Shown: positions 60,557 to 64,000 of the stretch, in pieces | Numbering within the stretch: position 1 is the stretch's first letter | Layout of the letters: every line of letters begins with the position of its first letter | From: Cunninghamella blakesleeana | Lineage: Eukaryota > Mucoromycota > Mucoromycetes > Mucorales > Cunninghamellaceae | Direction: 5' to 3' | DNA length: 64,000 nt | Assembly: GCA_017871115.1 (NCBI GenBank) | Contig: JAFCIZ010000002.1 | Span: 889,501-953,500, forward strand | The notes under the pieces: model-generated | What the model saw: only the letters and a program-made list of their open reading frames with translations | Database searches by the model: none | What the model was told of the DNA's origin: nothing | Made by a program: the position numbers and the translations under genes

Positions 60557-63500
60557 TGAATTTATTAAACTATAGTACAAAGAAGAAAAATGTATAAAAA
60601 ATTGATTTTATAATAATAATGATAATAAAAATAAAAAACAATGCATAAAAAAAACATATTTATACCTTTCTTTAATGGTAATACAAACATATCAAATCAA
60701 ATAAGAAAGCGACCCGAAAAAAATAAAATAAAAATAAACATGGATAATAGTTCCTTTAAACCAAACTTTAATTCGATATTTTAAGATAATTGTATTCCTC
60801 AAAAAAAAAAAAAAAAAAAAATTGTAATATATATTGTGAAATATATAAAATAAAGCTAAAGGGTACTCTAGAATAGAGTTAAAGAACGCCCTTAAAATAA
60901 AAAATAAAAAAAATCCTGTACTCGAAAAAAAAAAATAGGATACGTTAAACCGAAGAATTACTGTTGTACGTATTTACTTAAATATTTTACTATATAGATT
61001 TTTACTTTAATATGGCACCTTAAAGGCATGTGTTTATCTACCGAAAAATGATAGGTTAGAACTATACCCGATTTGGATTTGTGGACCAAGCTTGGATCAA
61101 CATAAAAGATAATATTGAAATTCCGCTGGATATTTGCATAATCTTTCATTTTAATATTTTTATTTTTTAAGAACTCATGAAGAAAAAAATAATAATATGT
61201 TCAATTTTTTTTTAAAAAAAAAAACCAGTGGTATTTTTGTTTTCGTTTGATATAATTTTTAAAATATTTGTACCAAGTTATGTTATATTCATGCAAGTCA
61301 GGGTCTTTTTTTGTTTTCTTGGATTTCCAATTAAAAACAAAACGCGCGCAAATTTTATTTTACTTTACATATGCTTATTAAAAAGTTATGTAATATTATA
61401 ATTATAAAAATGATACACGATCATATTTACTAAAAACTTTGTATACATTTTTGGTCTTTATTCCCTATTAAAAATACAAAATATATCCAATCATGGTCAT
61501 ACATTCCAATAATGTGGATGTATATTCTCGTCTTCTTTTTGTGTACAAATTCAATAATACAATTATCTAGCATTTAGATCTATTATACAGTCTTTGGTTT
61601 ATATCTTTTTTAAAAAAAAAATAAAAAAAAAAATATAGTTGAATAAAATACCGAAAACCTTAATATAGGTTTATATATAATTATTCACAAGTCTATCAAT
61701 GATAAATAACTTAATAATAATAATCACTGTATCTATTTATCTTTATGTATAAAACTTTATTTATATTTTAATTTTCTTTTTTTATATAACAAATACTAAA
61801 GAGTTGTTCTACAAATTAGATTATTTTTTAAAAAAACAAGTCATTTCAGTTTTTTTTTTCAACTAAATAATTAATGTATCTGTTATAAAATAATAATAAT
61901 AATAATAATAATCACCATATTATTGTTTAATTTTTGAAATATTATAAACGAACAAAAATGATCTATAAAAGCACTCATTTGAGTTTGTCAAAAAAGAATC
62001 AATTCTACCAAAAAACTTTGGGTAGGAGTTGGACAAATTTTTTCATATTATAATATTTATTTTTAATTCTTTATAACTCTATTTTTTTTCGTATATAAAT
62101 AATATTTAATAATAAATTATATTTCCATATATTTATTTAAATATACTGATTCAATTTATATTTTATAAAATTTATAATAAATAACTACGTATTTTAAAAA
62201 TAGTATTATTTTTAATCAAATACAACCCAACTGTGAAAAATAAAAATAAATGCGACTTAAAAAGACTTTTTTTTTCACTCTAGTGCATCTATAACATGTA
62301 CGATGGGTTATACAACTTTCTCAATATATGATATGGTGAATGCAACTATTTTCTGATTTATGAATTTATATACCAATTTAACAACTATAAAATAGTTTTG
62401 ATATATCTTGTAAAAGTTAATCTTATTACTATTTTTATTATTGCTGTTACCATTTTATGATAACAAAAGGTAGGTAAAATGAATACTATATTAAATCAAT
62501 GCTTCATATATAGTAGCTACTAATATATATTGTTTTTTTAATACATAGTAATATAGGGTATACTCTTTTTTTTTAGAAATAATATGATATAATAGTTTAT
62601 TTATATAAAAATCTATAATACAAGGTATACGCAAGAGAAAGAGGAAAAATAAAAGAGCTTACATAACATTTTATATTTGCAGTAATTTTGTTTTCTTATT
62701 TATTTACTTACTAATACTAATGGTTAAAAAACGATATATATGAAAACACTCTGATTAATAGCAGATATTTTCTCTCTCTTAATAAATTTTGTTTAAAAAC
62801 ATCTTTTAGTAAATGAATCAATTATATATAAATATGCATTTAGTGATCATAATTTAGTAAATACAAGCTTTTTTTTTACAATAAACCCTCAATATAGGTA
62901 ATATATAAATATATATAAGAAGATACAGTGAAAATTGGAACAAAAGTGGATAATTATATATACATGAACATAATGTTCAAAATTCATCAGTTTTTTTATT
63001 TATTTATTATCTTTTTTAAACACATGACATATTATGACGTATCACATCACCATTAAAATGTAATTTAACCACCACTAGTATGAACAGTATATATATATGT
63101 TCAATAAACAACGTCAAAAGTAAAAAAAAAAAAAAAAAAAAAAAAGTGTATATTATTTATATGCCTTGTGATTAAAATACGGCATATGCAACTTTATATT
63201 TTCATTTTATATTTTTTCCTTTCTTCAACTTGTGATAAGTATATCATCGCCATCCATCATTCTAAAATAACTTGATTATCACTTTTCATGGATAATATAT
63301 ATATATATATATCATGTATTAGCAGAGATAGATAAAATAATAACACTAAAAGCTAAAGTACAAGTAATAATAGTACTAAACAATAATGATGTTCTCGTAC
63401 CTAAATACACAGTTAATTAAATCATAAGTTGAATAATAAAAGGTCTAAATGAATATATATATATAATGTGAATCGGAATAGGGTATAAACGAAATACTTC

Positions 63501-64000
63501 ATATATATTTATTCATCTGATTTTTATTATGATCTTAATTATTTTTGGAGGAAAAAAAAAACTACTTGATTAATCGGGGATTTAATGAATAATGTGTTTG
63601 AAAAATATGTATATATATAGATGACAAACCTTGGAAACAATGTAGCAATATTGTTTTCAATTATGTATATTTCGGCAGATTAGCTACTTAAGATTTATTA
63701 AAATACATCTTTTTATTAATATTATTTTTATTTATTTATTTCATATCAATACTATTATATTAATTTATTTATTCTCATACTAAATCATATATATTTCAAA
63801 TAAAAAAATAAAAAAGGCTTTACAATTTATTAGTTGTATGATGAAATTTTTTTAAAAAAAGATACATATATACCAAATTAGGGCAGCATATGTCAGGGTC
63901 TTTTATTTTTATTTTTATTTTCTCCACTTAATCCAAAAGTGGTTATTATAGTAATACAATATCACTTGGTATTCTTGCTTATTAAATTTCGAATGTTATA
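60557..64000. other. upstream region of copy 4 and window edge, with relics
   Basis: It includes the conserved GGCATGTGTTT block (near 61024), the type R relic at 63321-63420 and poly-A (63122-63144). A stretch near 63885-63910 (CATATGTCAGGGTCTTTT) resembles the upstream flank of other array units, hinting that the array may continue past the window. No intact gene is seen. Confidence 0.45.
63321..63420 (+). pseudogene. short coding relic, type R, third copy
   Basis: The open stretch reads AEIDKIITLKAKVQVIIVLN, then NDDVLVP and a stop, and matches the other two relics in the charged core followed by an Asn/Asp turn. It is preceded by a (TA)n tract. Confidence 0.3.

Noticed and set aside
1..64000. 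tRNA genes or CRISPR arrays
   Set aside because: No cloverleaf with matching A and B boxes and no regularly spaced direct repeats with unique spacers were seen; the regular repeats present are minisatellites and simple repeats.

Overview
The window looks like nuclear DNA of an early-diverging filamentous fungus, most likely Mucoromycota. It is extremely AT-rich, its genes carry short GT-AG introns mostly of about 50 to 120 bases, and Asn/Ser/Gln-rich low-complexity inserts are common. The gene set fits a fungus: copper radical oxidase, diaphanous formin, conventional kinesin with an IVKPLRGG tail, p150Glued and a GT61 glycosyltransferase. The assignment rests on protein style and gene content, not on a marker gene.

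Positions 1-45,200 are an ordinary housekeeping and cell-surface region. In order it holds: an ABHD4/5-type hydrolase (336-2448), a glyoxal-oxidase-like copper radical oxidase (3021-5022), a single-pass wall-sensor-like protein (5940-7348), the zinc subunit of cytochrome c oxidase (8684-9654), a Rab GTPase (10351-11686), a small membrane ORF, a formin (12801-19998), a cysteine-rich secreted protein (21587-21925), Rad9 (22228-23870), a CBM48 protein (24333-25347), a two-TM protein (28284-29057), two small probable mitochondrial proteins, kinesin-1 (31525-35719), p150Glued (36460-41476), RNase H2 subunit B (41947-43585) and a GT61 glycosyltransferase interrupted by two in-frame stops (43801-45159). 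Formin, kinesin-1 and p150Glued together form a polarity and transport group.

Inside the 2.9 kb gap after the CBM48 gene lies a compact GC-richer segment (26840-26997). It has two adjoining helices closed by perfect complementary arms and a T-run directly after it. It reads like an undescribed structured RNA gene.

From about 46 kb onward the window is accessory sequence. There is a tyrosine-recombinase-like transposon remnant (46161-46745), a roughly 415 bp element with long terminal inverted repeats (46760-47174), and then a tandem array of four copies of a secreted, unrecognised protein family of about 210 aa (47773-48405, 52437-53069, 56725-57354, 59924-60556). The third copy is broken by one nonsense codon. 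The units share upstream and downstream non-coding blocks, and three of the between-gene intervals carry short decayed coding relics of another gene. Between copies 1 and 2 sits an element of about 2.2 kb whose ends are inverted arrays of a minisatellite of about 21 bp. Copies 1 and 2 are nearly identical in flanking DNA yet clearly different in their mature protein, which suggests fast coding evolution.
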